Shown here piece by piece: positions 6,193 through 15,126 of a stretch of DNA of 64,000 nt. The notes beneath the pieces are model-generated. The model did not search any database and was not told the DNA's origin. It worked only from the letters and a program-made list of their open reading frames with translations. Source of the DNA: an uncultured Clostridium sp. (GTDB lineage: Bacteria > Bacillota > Clostridia > Lachnospirales > Lachnospiraceae); NCBI GenBank assembly GCA_900543885.1, contig UQTA01000011.1, positions 1-64,000 on the forward strand, written 5' to 3'. The translations under genes and the position numbers were made by a program. Numbering within the stretch: position 1 is the stretch's first letter; every line of letters begins with the position of its first letter.

Positions 6193-8967
6193 CTATTCGT
6201 CCTCACGGACGGCCGGGCTTTCTGCCTGCCCGGAAAGCTTATTTTTTGAATTCAAATGCATGTAATCATAAATGTAAGCAATCTCACTTACAGGCAGAGC
6301 CACCCGGTAATGCCGGGAGATATCCTGAAAGCTGTCCCTTACCTGCCTGATAAATTCGGCATGTTTTTGTTCAAATTCTTCCAGATCCTGATAATTATCA
6401 ATAGGTGTTTTTGTGACCAGACGTTCCACCAGACAGCAAAGGTGGACATAAAGCCCGATCATGATACGTCCTGCGATCTTTCTTCCTGTGATCTTCTGAA
6501 GCCGTCCCACTGCCTGTTCCACTTCATCTAAAAGCTTGTCAGGATTTAAAATGGTAATGGATTCAACTACATTCTGCAGGGAGAAATTCTTTACCAGGTT
6601 CTGGTTAAATATTTCCATTTGTTCTTCATCCAGATACTCTGAGAAAATGTTTGTCAGCTTTTCTGCGGAATTCATGGAAATAATGTCCTCCAGTGAGATA
6701 AAAGGAATTCCCTCAATCTCCGGATTGAAAAGCCCGATGATGCATTTTACATGGTATTGCTGAAAAATCTCATCATGGCTGCCGTTTTTCATCAGCCGGT
6801 AATAATCATAAGCCACAAATTTTACAGGAATGGAAGTGGCGGAAGTTTTTAAGATCAGCTCTTTTAGCTTTTCCGTTGTGTCAATGCCGTTTTCTCCGCT
6901 GAAGATCACGGCGTCTTCCTTCTGTACATTGTGGATGATACGGTAGGTGCAGACATTGCTTTCGCTGGCCCGTTTCAGGATGTCTTCCAGCTTCTGGTTC
7001 CCACAGATGCCAAGGCCGATGTCAACAGCTAAGGCAGTGGAAATATTGTTGATGATGCCGATGTTTAAATTTCGCAGGCCGCCCATCTGGCTGTGGATCT
7101 GCTCTAAAGAACCCATATCCACCAGAAGTACTACGTCCTGACAGGTGATAAATCGTTCAATGTGTTTTTCCAGCAGCCCGGTGATGTCACTCATCTGCAT
7201 GTCAAGAGGCATATCAATGGCATCGAATACCTTTCGCCCGATGATCTGGTTAGCGGCATCTGCAATACTGGAAGCTGTTGCATAGCCGTGGCTTAAGATA
7301 ATACCGGCTGCGGAAAGTCCCTGGATCTTCTGGTTCTGGTTTTTTATATCTAAAAGCAAAAACAGCTGGTTTAAACTGTCTGCTTCAATGTCCAGATTCA
7401 GTTTGATCAGGTTTACGATCCTGGAACAGATGACTGATTCTTTTTCAAGAACAGCGCTTACAGCCTGAAACATTTCTTCAATCTCGTCATGGTTTTGTTT
7501 CATCCAGTTGTCGATCAGATGGTCGCCCTGAAGCTGTATATATAAGCGGCGGGCAAGTAAGTGGCTGTATTTTTTGGAAAGGCTGATGCCATACATTTCA
7601 CCTACATTTTCAAAAATCTGATTGATCAGCTGTTCGTAAGTGGAGATCTTGATGTTTACAAGCTTCTGTCCGTAGATCAGATAGTCGTAATAATCATTTA
7701 ATTGTTTCCGGAATTCCATCATCAGGCCGTCAAAACTGAGCATATCCTGACGGTAATCTTCAAAGACATCTAACATGATCTGGAAATACTGTACAGTCTG
7801 CCCCAAAGAGGTGTCACGGCTGTAACTGTTTAAGTGGATCATCCGTTTGTCTTTGTCTTCAACCTCCAGTTTTAAGGAAGAGAGCATATATTCCGGAAGG
7901 TGATAACTGTGGATAGCGATACCATCGCTGGTTTTTTCCAGATAAGCTCCGGCACAGCTGCTGGTAACGCAGGTTTTTAATTCGTCGATGTTGTTTTCGT
8001 AGGAAAATTCCAGCATACAGTGGAAGGCGTTCTGGCTGATGCTTACATCTACGCCCATGCGTCGCCCTTCTGCTTTTAAGAAGGAGACTAACATTTCCTC
8101 TTTTTCATCGGCTGTGCGTTCATGCAATGTTGGGACCGGGATCACAATGGGAATCATCCTTGCAAGTGGCTTATAAAGTGTTTCCGCCGGTACTTTTGTG
8201 GTGGAAAATACCAGTCTTGCATTAGACTCAAAAACATGTTCGTCATCATGATATCCTTTATATTGTCCCGAAATTAAGTAGGAATAGATCAGTTCCTGTC
8301 CTGAAAAAGGAAGTCTGTCAATTTCATCGAAGAAAAGAATGCCGCCGTTTGTCTTTGCAAGCCAGCCTTTTCCGTCTTCGCTGCCGCAAAGGGAAATAGC
8401 AAATTTTTCTTCATTCTGGGCATATTCGGAGCAGTCTACTGTGATGTAAGGCGGGAGAGAAGCTGCGCCTGCAGTTCCAATTACCCGTTCATTTACAGCA
8501 TATTCATACATCAGCCTGGAAAGATAGGCTTTTCCTGTTCCGCCGGCGCCGTAAAACAGAGCCGGAAGACCATTAGGCGGATACTTGATCGCTGCTTTGC
8601 ACTGCTCGATACAGGAGCTTAAACTCAGGTAATAACCGATGGCTTTCTGAAAATCTCTTTTATTTTCATCGCTTCGGCATTTCCGCTGAAAATCGTCCAT
8701 ACCGGAGAATACGCAGGTTTCCAGGGCGACCTGGGCCTCGCGTTCAACATTTTTCTTATGGAAGAAATAAACAGGACGGGAGTTGACCTTAATGGCCCGC
8801 TCTTCTTTTACCAGCTCGTTCAGATACTGACTGGCCAGATTACGGGAAATATTCAGTGATTCGCTGATATGGTTTGCCGTAAAATATTTCAGATCTTTCA
8901 GGGCATAGCCCCGGCTTATTTTTTCCAGGTAAAGATAGAGTTCTTCTTTTGTGCTGAGCATGTACAT
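6193..8967 (-). CDS. LevR/MtlR-like PTS-controlled regulator lacking the sigma54-contact loop
   Basis: 924 residues. Order: N-terminal winged-helix HTH (about 5-65), AAA domain with Walker A GAGGTGKAYL (140-149) and Walker B ILFFDEIDRLP (210-220), PRD1 (about 400-520), EIIA-Man-like domain with phospho-His in LSHGYATASS (H560), a further EII-like segment (about 670-760), and PRD2 with YVHLCCLVERL (H841). LevR proteins normally carry GAFTGA/GAYTGA between the Walker motifs to touch sigma54. Here that loop is shortened to SEDGKGW, and no -24/-12 promoter was found upstream. PTS phosphorylation of the PRD and EIIA His probably controls its activity. It is first in the operon, 9 bp before EIIB, so it likely autoregulates. 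Confidence 0.85.
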   Translation of the reverse strand: MYMLSTKEELYLYLEKISRGYALKDLKYFTANHISESLNISRNLASQYLNELVKEERAIKVNSRPVYFFHKKNVEREAQVALETCVFSGMDDFQRKCRSDENKRDFQKAIGYYLSLSSCIEQCKAAIKYPPNGLPALFYGAGGTGKAYLSRLMYEYAVNERVIGTAGAASLPPYITVDCSEYAQNEEKFAISLCGSEDGKGWLAKTNGGILFFDEIDRLPFSGQELIYSYLISGQYKGYHDDEHVFESNARLVFSTTKVPAETLYKPLARMIPIVIPVPTLHERTADEKEEMLVSFLKAEGRRMGVDVSISQNAFHCMLEFSYENNIDELKTCVTSSCAGAYLEKTSDGIAIHSYHLPEYMLSSLKLEVEDKDKRMIHLNSYSRDTSLGQTVQYFQIMLDVFEDYRQDMLSFDGLMMEFRKQLNDYYDYLIYGQKLVNIKISTYEQLINQIFENVGEMYGISLSKKYSHLLARRLYIQLQGDHLIDNWMKQNHDEIEEMFQAVSAVLEKESVICSRIVNLIKLNLDIEADSLNQLFLLLDIKNQNQKIQGLSAAGIILSHGYATASSIADAANQIIGRKVFDAIDMPLDMQMSDITGLLEKHIERFITCQDVVLLVDMGSLEQIHSQMGGLRNLNIGIINNISTALAVDIGLGICGNQKLEDILKRASESNVCTYRIIHNVQKEDAVIFSGENGIDTTEKLKELILKTSATSIPVKFVAYDYYRLMKNGSHDEIFQQYHVKCIIGLFNPEIEGIPFISLEDIISMNSAEKLTNIFSEYLDEEQMEIFNQNLVKNFSLQNVVESITILNPDKLLDEVEQAVGRLQKITGRKIAGRIMIGLYVHLCCLVERLVTKTPIDNYQDLEEFEQKHAEFIRQVRDSFQDISRHYRVALPVSEIAYIYDYMHLNSKNKLSGQAESPAVREDE

Positions 8968-9038
8968 GATTCTCCTGTTTGTTGATTTAACTTGAATTCT
9001 TTTCGCGCGTTTTTTATGTCTACCTGATTACAAGGGTA

Positions 9039-9044
9039 ATTATA
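9039..9044 (-). promoter_or_regulatory. Candidate -10 box for the regulator-PTS operon
   Basis: A perfect TATAAT on the minus strand, 72 bases upstream of the regulator start. The matching -35 region (CTTTCT at 17-base spacing) is poor, as expected for an activator-dependent promoter. Confidence 0.4.
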
Positions 9045-9167
9045 CAAAAAATAGTCTGAAAAGAAAGGTGTTTTGAATGATTTCGCCAGTTTGAAAAGGG
9101 TTTCGGCAGTAGCAGTGAGAAAAAAGGTGAGATGTCCAGAGTGGAGGAATGGGGTTCGACACTAGGA

Positions 9168-9201
9168 TTGACACTTTTATGGGGGAAATATGTGCTATAC
9201 T
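9168..9201 (+). promoter_or_regulatory. Promoter for HAD phosphatase gene
   Basis: An extended -10 (TGC followed by TATACT at 9196-9201) lies 65 bases before the start codon. A TTGACA at 9168 is 22 bases away, too far for a standard -35, so the extended -10 probably carries recognition. Confidence 0.5.
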
Positions 9202-9265
9202 TAAAATCAGATGTCAGGATCAAGATCAGAAAGATCCTGAGAGAACATTACAGGAGGAAATCAAT

Positions 9266-10090
9266 ATGCATAGTGAAAAAACAACTATCCGGCTGGTAGC
9301 CGTAGATATGGACGGAACTCTTCTTCATGATGATAAGAGCATATCAGACTATACATTAGATGTTTTAAGAAAGATTGTAAAAAAAGGTGTGATCCTGGTA
9401 CCTGCCTCAGGAAGACCGATCGGAGGAATGAAAGAAGCAGTATTAAATAATGTAGACGGCATTCAGTATGCTATCTGCTCCAATGGTGCCATGCTTATGG
9501 ATGTACCGGAGGAAAAAAGTATCTGTGAAACAGGGATCTCCACAGAAAAAGCAGTGGAAGCCATTGCGTATCTGGAACAATTCCCGGTGGCTGTATATGT
9601 CCATACAGACAGAGGTACTTTCCGGGCAGAGGGATGGGAGAAAACAGGGCTTTCTGAGAAATATCCTTATATCAGGTTCAGCGAGGGAAATGTAAAAGAT
9701 CTGGGAGAGTTTTTAAGGACCAGCGGAGTAAAAGTGATGAAAATGGGTGCTCATGTCTTAAAAGATGGACTGGCACAGGAACTTCTGGAAAAAGGAAGCC
9801 CCATACCGGGTATCGTATTTCTGCGCACCGGAGATGGGATCATAGAATTAAACTCTATCCATGCCTCCAAAGGAAATGCACTGTGTACACTTTGTAAAAA
9901 ATTGGGGATAAGTATGGAAAATGTGCTGGCTATTGGGGATAACGAAAACGATATTTCCATGCTTAAACATGCAGGAGTCTCCGCAGCTATGGGAAATGCA
10001 GAGGACGATGTGAAAGAAGCGGCAAAATTTGTGGCTGGAAATAACGAAGAAGACGGAGCGGCACGGTTTTTGGAAGAGTGGGTGCTGTAA
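9266..10090 (+). CDS. Cof-type HAD superfamily phosphatase
   Basis: 274 residues. HAD motif I is VAVDMDGTLL with the nucleophilic Asp near residue 14. Motif II is PASGRP. A type IIB cap lies in the middle, and motif IV is AIGDNENDISML, followed by GVSAAMGNA, as in sugar-phosphate phosphatases of the Cof/YidA group. These dephosphorylate small sugar phosphates or FMN-like compounds. The start at 9266 follows CAGGAGGAAA; a longer reading from 9149 would start upstream of the promoter. Confidence 0.85.
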   Translation: MHSEKTTIRLVAVDMDGTLLHDDKSISDYTLDVLRKIVKKGVILVPASGRPIGGMKEAVLNNVDGIQYAICSNGAMLMDVPEEKSICETGISTEKAVEAIAYLEQFPVAVYVHTDRGTFRAEGWEKTGLSEKYPYIRFSEGNVKDLGEFLRTSGVKVMKMGAHVLKDGLAQELLEKGSPIPGIVFLRTGDGIIELNSIHASKGNALCTLCKKLGISMENVLAIGDNENDISMLKHAGVSAAMGNAEDDVKEAAKFVAGNNEEDGAARFLEEWVL

Positions 10091-10119
10091 ATTAGGATAC
10101 TTTTGGTGAAAATGTGTAC

Positions 10120-10150
10120 TTGCATGTATAGCCACTATACCTGTTATACT
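10120..10150 (+). promoter_or_regulatory. Promoter upstream of the nhaC gene
   Basis: TATACT (10145-10150) preceded by TGT forms an extended -10. TTGCAT (10120-10125) lies 19 bases upstream as a loose -35. Confidence 0.4.
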
Positions 10151-10211
10151 CCATTTATTAGTAAAGATATAGGTTCAGAAACTATATCAAATACCAAGGA
10201 GGGAAAAAGTA

Positions 10212-11573
10212 ATGAATGGAGAAAAAGGTCAAAAGACAAACGGGGCAGCTGCTTCGGAAAAAAGTATGGGCGGATGGGCGTTTTACCCATTCCTGATCCT
10301 GATCGGCATTGTAGTGGCACGTATTATCTACAATATGGTGATCGGTGTTCCTCAGCAGGGAAACAGTTTCCCAATCACAGCTGTTACCATGATCGCGGCA
10401 GCCTGTAGCCTGTATATCGGACGTGGAAAGGTTATGGACCGTGTGGATGCATTCAGCAAGGGGGCTGGTGATCCTACTGCGATGATGATGGTAATTATTA
10501 TGCTGCTGTCTGGTATTTTTACAGCTGTCAGCTCTGAAATGGGTGGTGTAGAATCTTTAACAAATTTCCTGCTTCACCTGATTCCAAAGCATATGATCTA
10601 TGCAGGCATTTTGTTTGTAACATCCATGATCTCACTGGCGATCGGAAGTTCTGTAGGATCAGTAACAGCAGTAGCACCAATTGCAGCAGGACTTGCTGTT
10701 CAGGCGGGTTTAAATCTTCCTCTGGCTGTATCTGCTGTATTAGGCGGAGCCAGTCTTGGTGATAACTTGTCTTTCGTTTCCGATACTACGATCGCAGCAA
10801 CCCGTACACAGGGCGTTGATATGCGTGACAAGTTCCGTTTTAACGTAAAACTGGTTATCCCGGCATTCCTTGCTTCTGTTGTGATCTATAGCCTTTTAGG
10901 CATGTCATCTGGAAGCGGAAGTATGGAGATCGGTGGATATAACTTTATTAAAATGATCCCATATGTATATATCATTGTTGCAGCAGTAGCCGGAATGAAT
11001 ATGATGGTGGTACTCACGACCGGTATTATTTTATCTGCAGTGATTGGTTTTGCCTTTGGTGATATGAACATTATTACATTTATGGATGCAGTTGGAAAAG
11101 GTATGACAAAGATGACCAATACCATTTTTACAGCGATCCTGGTAAAAGGTATTATGGGTGTTGTTGATCACAATGGCGGTATTGAATGGCTGATCGCAAA
11201 ACTGACAAAGAATGTAAAAAGCGCAAAAGGCGCTCAGTTCAGCGTTGCAGTTCTGACCTTCTGCTTAGGCGCCCTGATCCGTTCTACCAGCGCCATCGTT
11301 GTTGCAGGACCTTTAGCAAAGGAAATCTGCGAACCGTTTGATGTAGATCCACGTCGTACTGCAAGTATCCTGGATATTTTTGCAACTGCACAGAATGGTT
11401 TCGTATTTTGGGCTGGTTTAACCGTTGACTGCGCATCTTTAGTAGATGGAATCAACCCTACAGATCTGGTATTTTTTGCAATATACCCGGCATGTATCGT
11501 GATCATGGCATTATTATCAATCAAGTTTAATTTATTTGCTGGAAAATCAGGCACTGCAAAAACCGCAGCCTGA
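10212..11573 (+). CDS. nhaC: NhaC family Na+/H+ antiporter
   Basis: 453 residues with about 11-12 hydrophobic segments. Family landmarks are SLAIGSSVGSVTAVAPIA, GGASLGDNLSFVSDTTIAAT (the Asp-rich transport motif) and a late IRSTSAIVVAGPLAKEIC. These transporters exchange Na+ (or an organic substrate, as in malate/lactate relatives) for protons at the cytoplasmic membrane. CAAGGAGGGAAAAAG precedes the start. The PatB-like lyase gene follows after 15 bp, so the antiporter may serve uptake or export of a compound handled by that enzyme. Confidence 0.85.
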   Translation: MNGEKGQKTNGAAASEKSMGGWAFYPFLILIGIVVARIIYNMVIGVPQQGNSFPITAVTMIAAACSLYIGRGKVMDRVDAFSKGAGDPTAMMMVIIMLLSGIFTAVSSEMGGVESLTNFLLHLIPKHMIYAGILFVTSMISLAIGSSVGSVTAVAPIAAGLAVQAGLNLPLAVSAVLGGASLGDNLSFVSDTTIAATRTQGVDMRDKFRFNVKLVIPAFLASVVIYSLLGMSSGSGSMEIGGYNFIKMIPYVYIIVAAVAGMNMMVVLTTGIILSAVIGFAFGDMNIITFMDAVGKGMTKMTNTIFTAILVKGIMGVVDHNGGIEWLIAKLTKNVKSAKGAQFSVAVLTFCLGALIRSTSAIVVAGPLAKEICEPFDVDPRRTASILDIFATAQNGFVFWAGLTVDCASLVDGINPTDLVFFAIYPACIVIMALLSIKFNLFAGKSGTAKTAA

Positions 11574-11588
11574 TGCAGGGAGAATATG

Positions 11589-12779
11589 ATGAAATATAAT
11601 TTTGATGAGATCATTGACCGGCGTGGAACCGGATCTGTGCGCTGGGATATGGCGCGGAAAAAATATGGAGAACCGGATCTGATCGCCCTTACAACGGCAG
11701 ATATGGATTTTAAGGCTGCAAAGCCGGTGTGTGATGCGATCCGTGATGCAGCAGAGTTTGGTATTTTCGGTTATACACAGCCAAAGGATTCTTATTATGA
11801 AGCAGTGCAGCAGCGTTTACAGGAAAAATGGAACTGGAAGGTACAGAGGGACTGGATCACTTACAGTGCTGGTATTGTAGGAGCTATCGCATTTTGTGTG
11901 CAGGGAATGACAGAACCAGGCGATGCCATTGCAATCATGACACCAGTGTATCATCCATTTGCTCATATTATTGAGGATAATGGGCGCCGTCCGGTACATA
12001 CTTGCCTGATTCAGAAAGAGGGAGCACAGCCTGAGATCGATTTTGCAGATCTGGAAAAGGTAATTGCAGAAAATCAGGTAAAGATGCTGATCTTCTGTAA
12101 TCCTCATAATCCCATCGGAAGGGTATGGACAAAAGAAGAAATCGACCATATCTGCCGCCTGTGCGTAAAGTACGGAGTGATCCTGATCTCAGATGAGATC
12201 CACAGTGATTTTGTATTCTCAGGATATAAATTCTGTTCTGCAGGTCCTTCTATGGAAGAAACAGGCGGTCTGAATCAGCTGGTTGTATGTACAGCGGCAA
12301 GTAAATCTTTTAATATTGCAGGTTTACAGTGTTCAGGTATTATCATTCCAGATGAGGGCTTACGGGGAAAATATCGCCGTATGCTGATGAATCAGCATTT
12401 TATGGAAATGAACCTTATTGGCCCATTGGCAACAGAAGCTGGTTACCGATATGGTGCAGAATGGCTGGAACAGGTATGTGCGTATCTGGAAGAAACCAGG
12501 GATTTTATTGTGGAGTATTTAAATAAATATATTCCGCAGATCGTACCTGTAATACCGGAAGCTACTTATATGATGTGGCTGGACTGCAGAAAACTTGGAA
12601 TGACGGAAAAACAGCTGGAGGAATTTCTGGTTCATGATGCCAAAGTTGCCCTGAACATGGGAAGTACCTTTGGTGAAGGCGGCGAAGGCTTTGTAAGAAT
12701 TAATTTTGCATCGCCTAAGGCGGTAATAAAAGAAGCGTTAGACAGAATCTGCCATGCGCTTGAAGCAAAGAAAATTTAA
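11589..12779 (+). CDS. PatB/MalY-type PLP-dependent C-S lyase (cystathionine beta-lyase-like aminotransferase)
   Basis: 396 residues, fold-type I aminotransferase of the MalY/PatB group. FDEIIDRRGTGSVRWD is the typical family N-terminus. TTADMDFKAAKPV, TPVYHPF, FCNPHNPIGRVW (substrate and cofactor Asn) and LISDEIHSDF (Asp for the PLP nitrogen) follow. The PLP Lys lies in TAASKSFNIAGLQ, and a C-terminal RINFA Arg binds carboxylate. Such enzymes cleave cystathionine, cysteine or related S-conjugates to pyruvate, ammonia and a thiol. GGGAG lies 6 bases before the Met at 11589, against 3 bases for 11586. It is an operon with nhaC. Confidence 0.85.
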   Translation: MKYNFDEIIDRRGTGSVRWDMARKKYGEPDLIALTTADMDFKAAKPVCDAIRDAAEFGIFGYTQPKDSYYEAVQQRLQEKWNWKVQRDWITYSAGIVGAIAFCVQGMTEPGDAIAIMTPVYHPFAHIIEDNGRRPVHTCLIQKEGAQPEIDFADLEKVIAENQVKMLIFCNPHNPIGRVWTKEEIDHICRLCVKYGVILISDEIHSDFVFSGYKFCSAGPSMEETGGLNQLVVCTAASKSFNIAGLQCSGIIIPDEGLRGKYRRMLMNQHFMEMNLIGPLATEAGYRYGAEWLEQVCAYLEETRDFIVEYLNKYIPQIVPVIPEATYMMWLDCRKLGMTEKQLEEFLVHDAKVALNMGSTFGEGGEGFVRINFASPKAVIKEALDRICHALEAKKI

Positions 12780-12869
12780 AATGTAAGAAAAACACCTCAT
12801 TGCTTGCGGGAAAAATAGTTTTGCGCTAATATTTTATATATTATGCGTGAGTGAATGTGAGGTGGCAAT

Positions 12870-13715
12870 ATGGAATTTTCAATCAGTAAAATGGCACAGC
12901 TTCATGGGATAACCAGACAGACACTGATCTATTATGATAAAATAGGCCTTTTACATCCTGCGCGTGTAGATGCCAGAGGATGCCGCTTTTACAGCAGCGA
13001 TCAGATGCCTTTTCTCAGAGAAATCTGTTTTTTAAAAAATATGAATGTTCCGCTGAAGATGATCGAAAAAAGTATCCAGGGCCGTAGTACAGACAATGTA
13101 ATACGGCTTCTGGAAGATCAGATCGGGCAGATGAAACAACAACGGCTGGAACTGGAATGGATGGAAAAGGTGCTGCAGGGACGTCTGCTTTTGTATCAGC
13201 AGGCCAGCCGGAATGAAAAAATGCAGGATCAGATTTATATAGAACACATTGGTAAAAGACGGGCAATTTTTATAGAATGGCCGGACCGGGAAGTGGATGC
13301 GACGATCCTGCATTTATGCTATGTAAAAGCAGATGAATATTAAAAAAAGCAAAAGTTTTCTGGTGTAGGTGAGTTTGGAGCACTTTTGCGAAGGGAGTCT
13401 ATGAAGGCAGAAGATCCGTTAAACAAGGCGGGAAGTCTGTTTTTCCTGCCGGGGGATGCACCGGAGATGGAAGGAGAAATAGAGATACCGGAGGGAGATT
13501 ATGTATGTATGCTCAGCTGCGGAATGCCTTATCGCCCGGCGTCAGCCTATCAGTTCTGGAGTGCGTGCAGAGAGCAGAATTTAAGGACAGAGGGAGATCT
13601 GATCAATATCTGTCTTCTGGATGGGACATTTCACAGTGATAAAATGAAAGAAGATCTGTGTCAGCTTCAGCTGCGTATCTGTGAAAATGCAGAAACAGGA
13701 TATCGAGAGTATTAA
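12870..13715 (+). pseudogene. MerR family regulator interrupted by one in-frame stop
   Basis: The first 157 codons encode a MerR winged helix (ISKMAQLHGITRQTLIYYDKIGLL), a dimerisation helix, and the start of a BmrR-like effector domain ending HLCYVKADEY. TAA at 13341-13343 stops it. The same reading frame then continues without interruption to 13715: KKQKFSGVGEFGALLRRES and a further 100 residues of effector-domain character (SLFFLPGDAPE, GDYVCMLSCGMPYR). Without the stop the product would be 281 residues, the usual BmrR-type length. The frame is intact, so a single substitution (for example from TTA or AAA) explains it. A truncated DNA-binding product from 12870-13343 may still be made; AGGTGG precedes the start. 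Confidence 0.82.
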
Positions 13716-13726
13716 CTGTGACTAAG

Positions 13727-13773
13727 AATGCCGTTTTCTTCTTTGAAAAGAAAGAAGAAGGTGGCATTTTTAA
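13727..13773 (+). terminator. Intrinsic terminator after the merR gene
   Basis: AATGCC plus TTTTCTTCTTT pairs with AAAGAAGAAGG plus GGCATT around a short loop and runs into five T residues. It isolates the redox operon that follows. Confidence 0.7.
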
Positions 13774-13809
13774 TTTTATAAGTGATGAAAAGAACAGGAG
13801 AAAATAAAT

Positions 13810-15126
13810 ATGCGTTATGCAATCGTTGGATTTGGCTGTGGGGGATATCAGGCAGCAAAAGAAATACGCTGTCTGGATCCTGATGGAGAAATATGTGTGT
13901 TCAGCGAACACAGTGAAGCACCCTATAATCCTATGCTGACTACCTATTATGTATCAGGAAAACTAAAGCGAGAGGGAGCATTTCCTTTTGGTGATCTGGA
14001 TAGGATCCAAAGAGAATTAAAATTGAAAATAGAAAGTGAAACTTGTGTAAAACATATTAATGGAAAAAAGCGCAGTGTTATTCTGGAGGATGGCCGGGAA
14101 GAAATATTTGACCGTATTTTGATCGCTACAGGAGCAAGAGCCTGGGCACCGCATATAGAAGGTCTGGATCCGGAAAAAGCGTTTTTTATGCGTACGATGG
14201 AAGATGCAGACCAGTTGAAAAAGCGGATAGAAGTATCTGCACCGAAAAAAGCAATCGTAGTAGGTGCGTCTATGGTAGGGATCAAGGTAGTAGAACTTTT
14301 AAGGGCAAGAGGAGCGAAAGTACTTCTGGCAGACCTGGCGCCCAGGATTTTTCCTCTGGCAGCTTATGAGCAGGTATCTCACGAAATAGAAAAAAGAGTG
14401 AAAGATCAGGGTGTTTCTCTTGCATTTGGGTGCAGTATTGCGTCCGTAGAAGAGAGAGGAACGATTTTCGGATGCACATTGACAGATGGACAGCATTATG
14501 ATGCAGATCTGATCGTTTTGTGTATTGGAACAAGAGCAAATACAGAAGTGGTGGATCCCAAAGAGATCCAGGTTGACCGTGGAATCCTTGTAAATGAACA
14601 GATGGAAACCAGCTGTGCCGGTATATACGCAGCGGGAGACTGCTGTCAGGGCCGGGAAATGCAGACTGGAAAGCAGCAGATCATAGGTCTTTGGGCTAAT
14701 GCAGGCCATCAGGGCGGAACTGCCGGTCATAACATGGCGAAAGGAACAGGAAACTATGATGGAAACATTCTCCATAATATTACTCATTTTATGGGAATGG
14801 ATTTTATAGGATTGGGAGATTGCCGCAGAGAGGGAAAAGTTCTCACATTTGGTAATCTGGACTCAGGAGAACTTTATATACAGGCTGTGATCGATCAGGG
14901 AAATCTGGCAGGAGTTAATATCCTTGATAATTATCGTATCAGCGGTCTGGTAAAAAATTATTTTTATGAGCTTTTGACTTATGGAAAGCGCACAGGCCCC
15001 ATCAGCAGCCTACAAAGAGGTCTTCTTGTAAAAGAAGGGATCCGCCCTTCCTTTTTACGGAAACTGGAGGCAGAACTGAACGTGGATGAGGTAGAGGAGA
15101 AAAAAAGAGAGGAGAAGTCAGAATGA
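13810..15126 (+). CDS. FAD-dependent NAD(P)H oxidoreductase subunit of a molybdoenzyme operon
   Basis: 438 residues of the pyridine nucleotide-disulphide oxidoreductase class II fold. The FAD Rossmann motif is AIVGFGCGGYQAA (4-16). ILIATGARAW comes next, then the NAD(P) Rossmann motif AIVVGASMVGIKVVELL (about 150-166), and the second FAD motif is CAGIYAAGDCCQG. There is no redox CxxC in the usual place, so it resembles NADH:acceptor or rubredoxin-reductase-like members. The C-terminal 60 residues are a charged extension (SSLQRGLL to EEKKREEKSE). The stop overlaps the molybdoenzyme start by 4 bases (ATGA), so it probably feeds electrons from NAD(P)H to that enzyme. AACAGGAG precedes the start. 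Confidence 0.85.
   Translation: MRYAIVGFGCGGYQAAKEIRCLDPDGEICVFSEHSEAPYNPMLTTYYVSGKLKREGAFPFGDLDRIQRELKLKIESETCVKHINGKKRSVILEDGREEIFDRILIATGARAWAPHIEGLDPEKAFFMRTMEDADQLKKRIEVSAPKKAIVVGASMVGIKVVELLRARGAKVLLADLAPRIFPLAAYEQVSHEIEKRVKDQGVSLAFGCSIASVEERGTIFGCTLTDGQHYDADLIVLCIGTRANTEVVDPKEIQVDRGILVNEQMETSCAGIYAAGDCCQGREMQTGKQQIIGLWANAGHQGGTAGHNMAKGTGNYDGNILHNITHFMGMDFIGLGDCRREGKVLTFGNLDSGELYIQAVIDQGNLAGVNILDNYRISGLVKNYFYELLTYGKRTGPISSLQRGLLVKEGIRPSFLRKLEAELNVDEVEEKKREEKSE

Noticed and set aside
9000..9150. Sigma54 (-24/-12) promoter for the LevR-like regulator operon
   Set aside because: No GG-N10-GC pair was found on the minus strand; only a TATAAT-like box.
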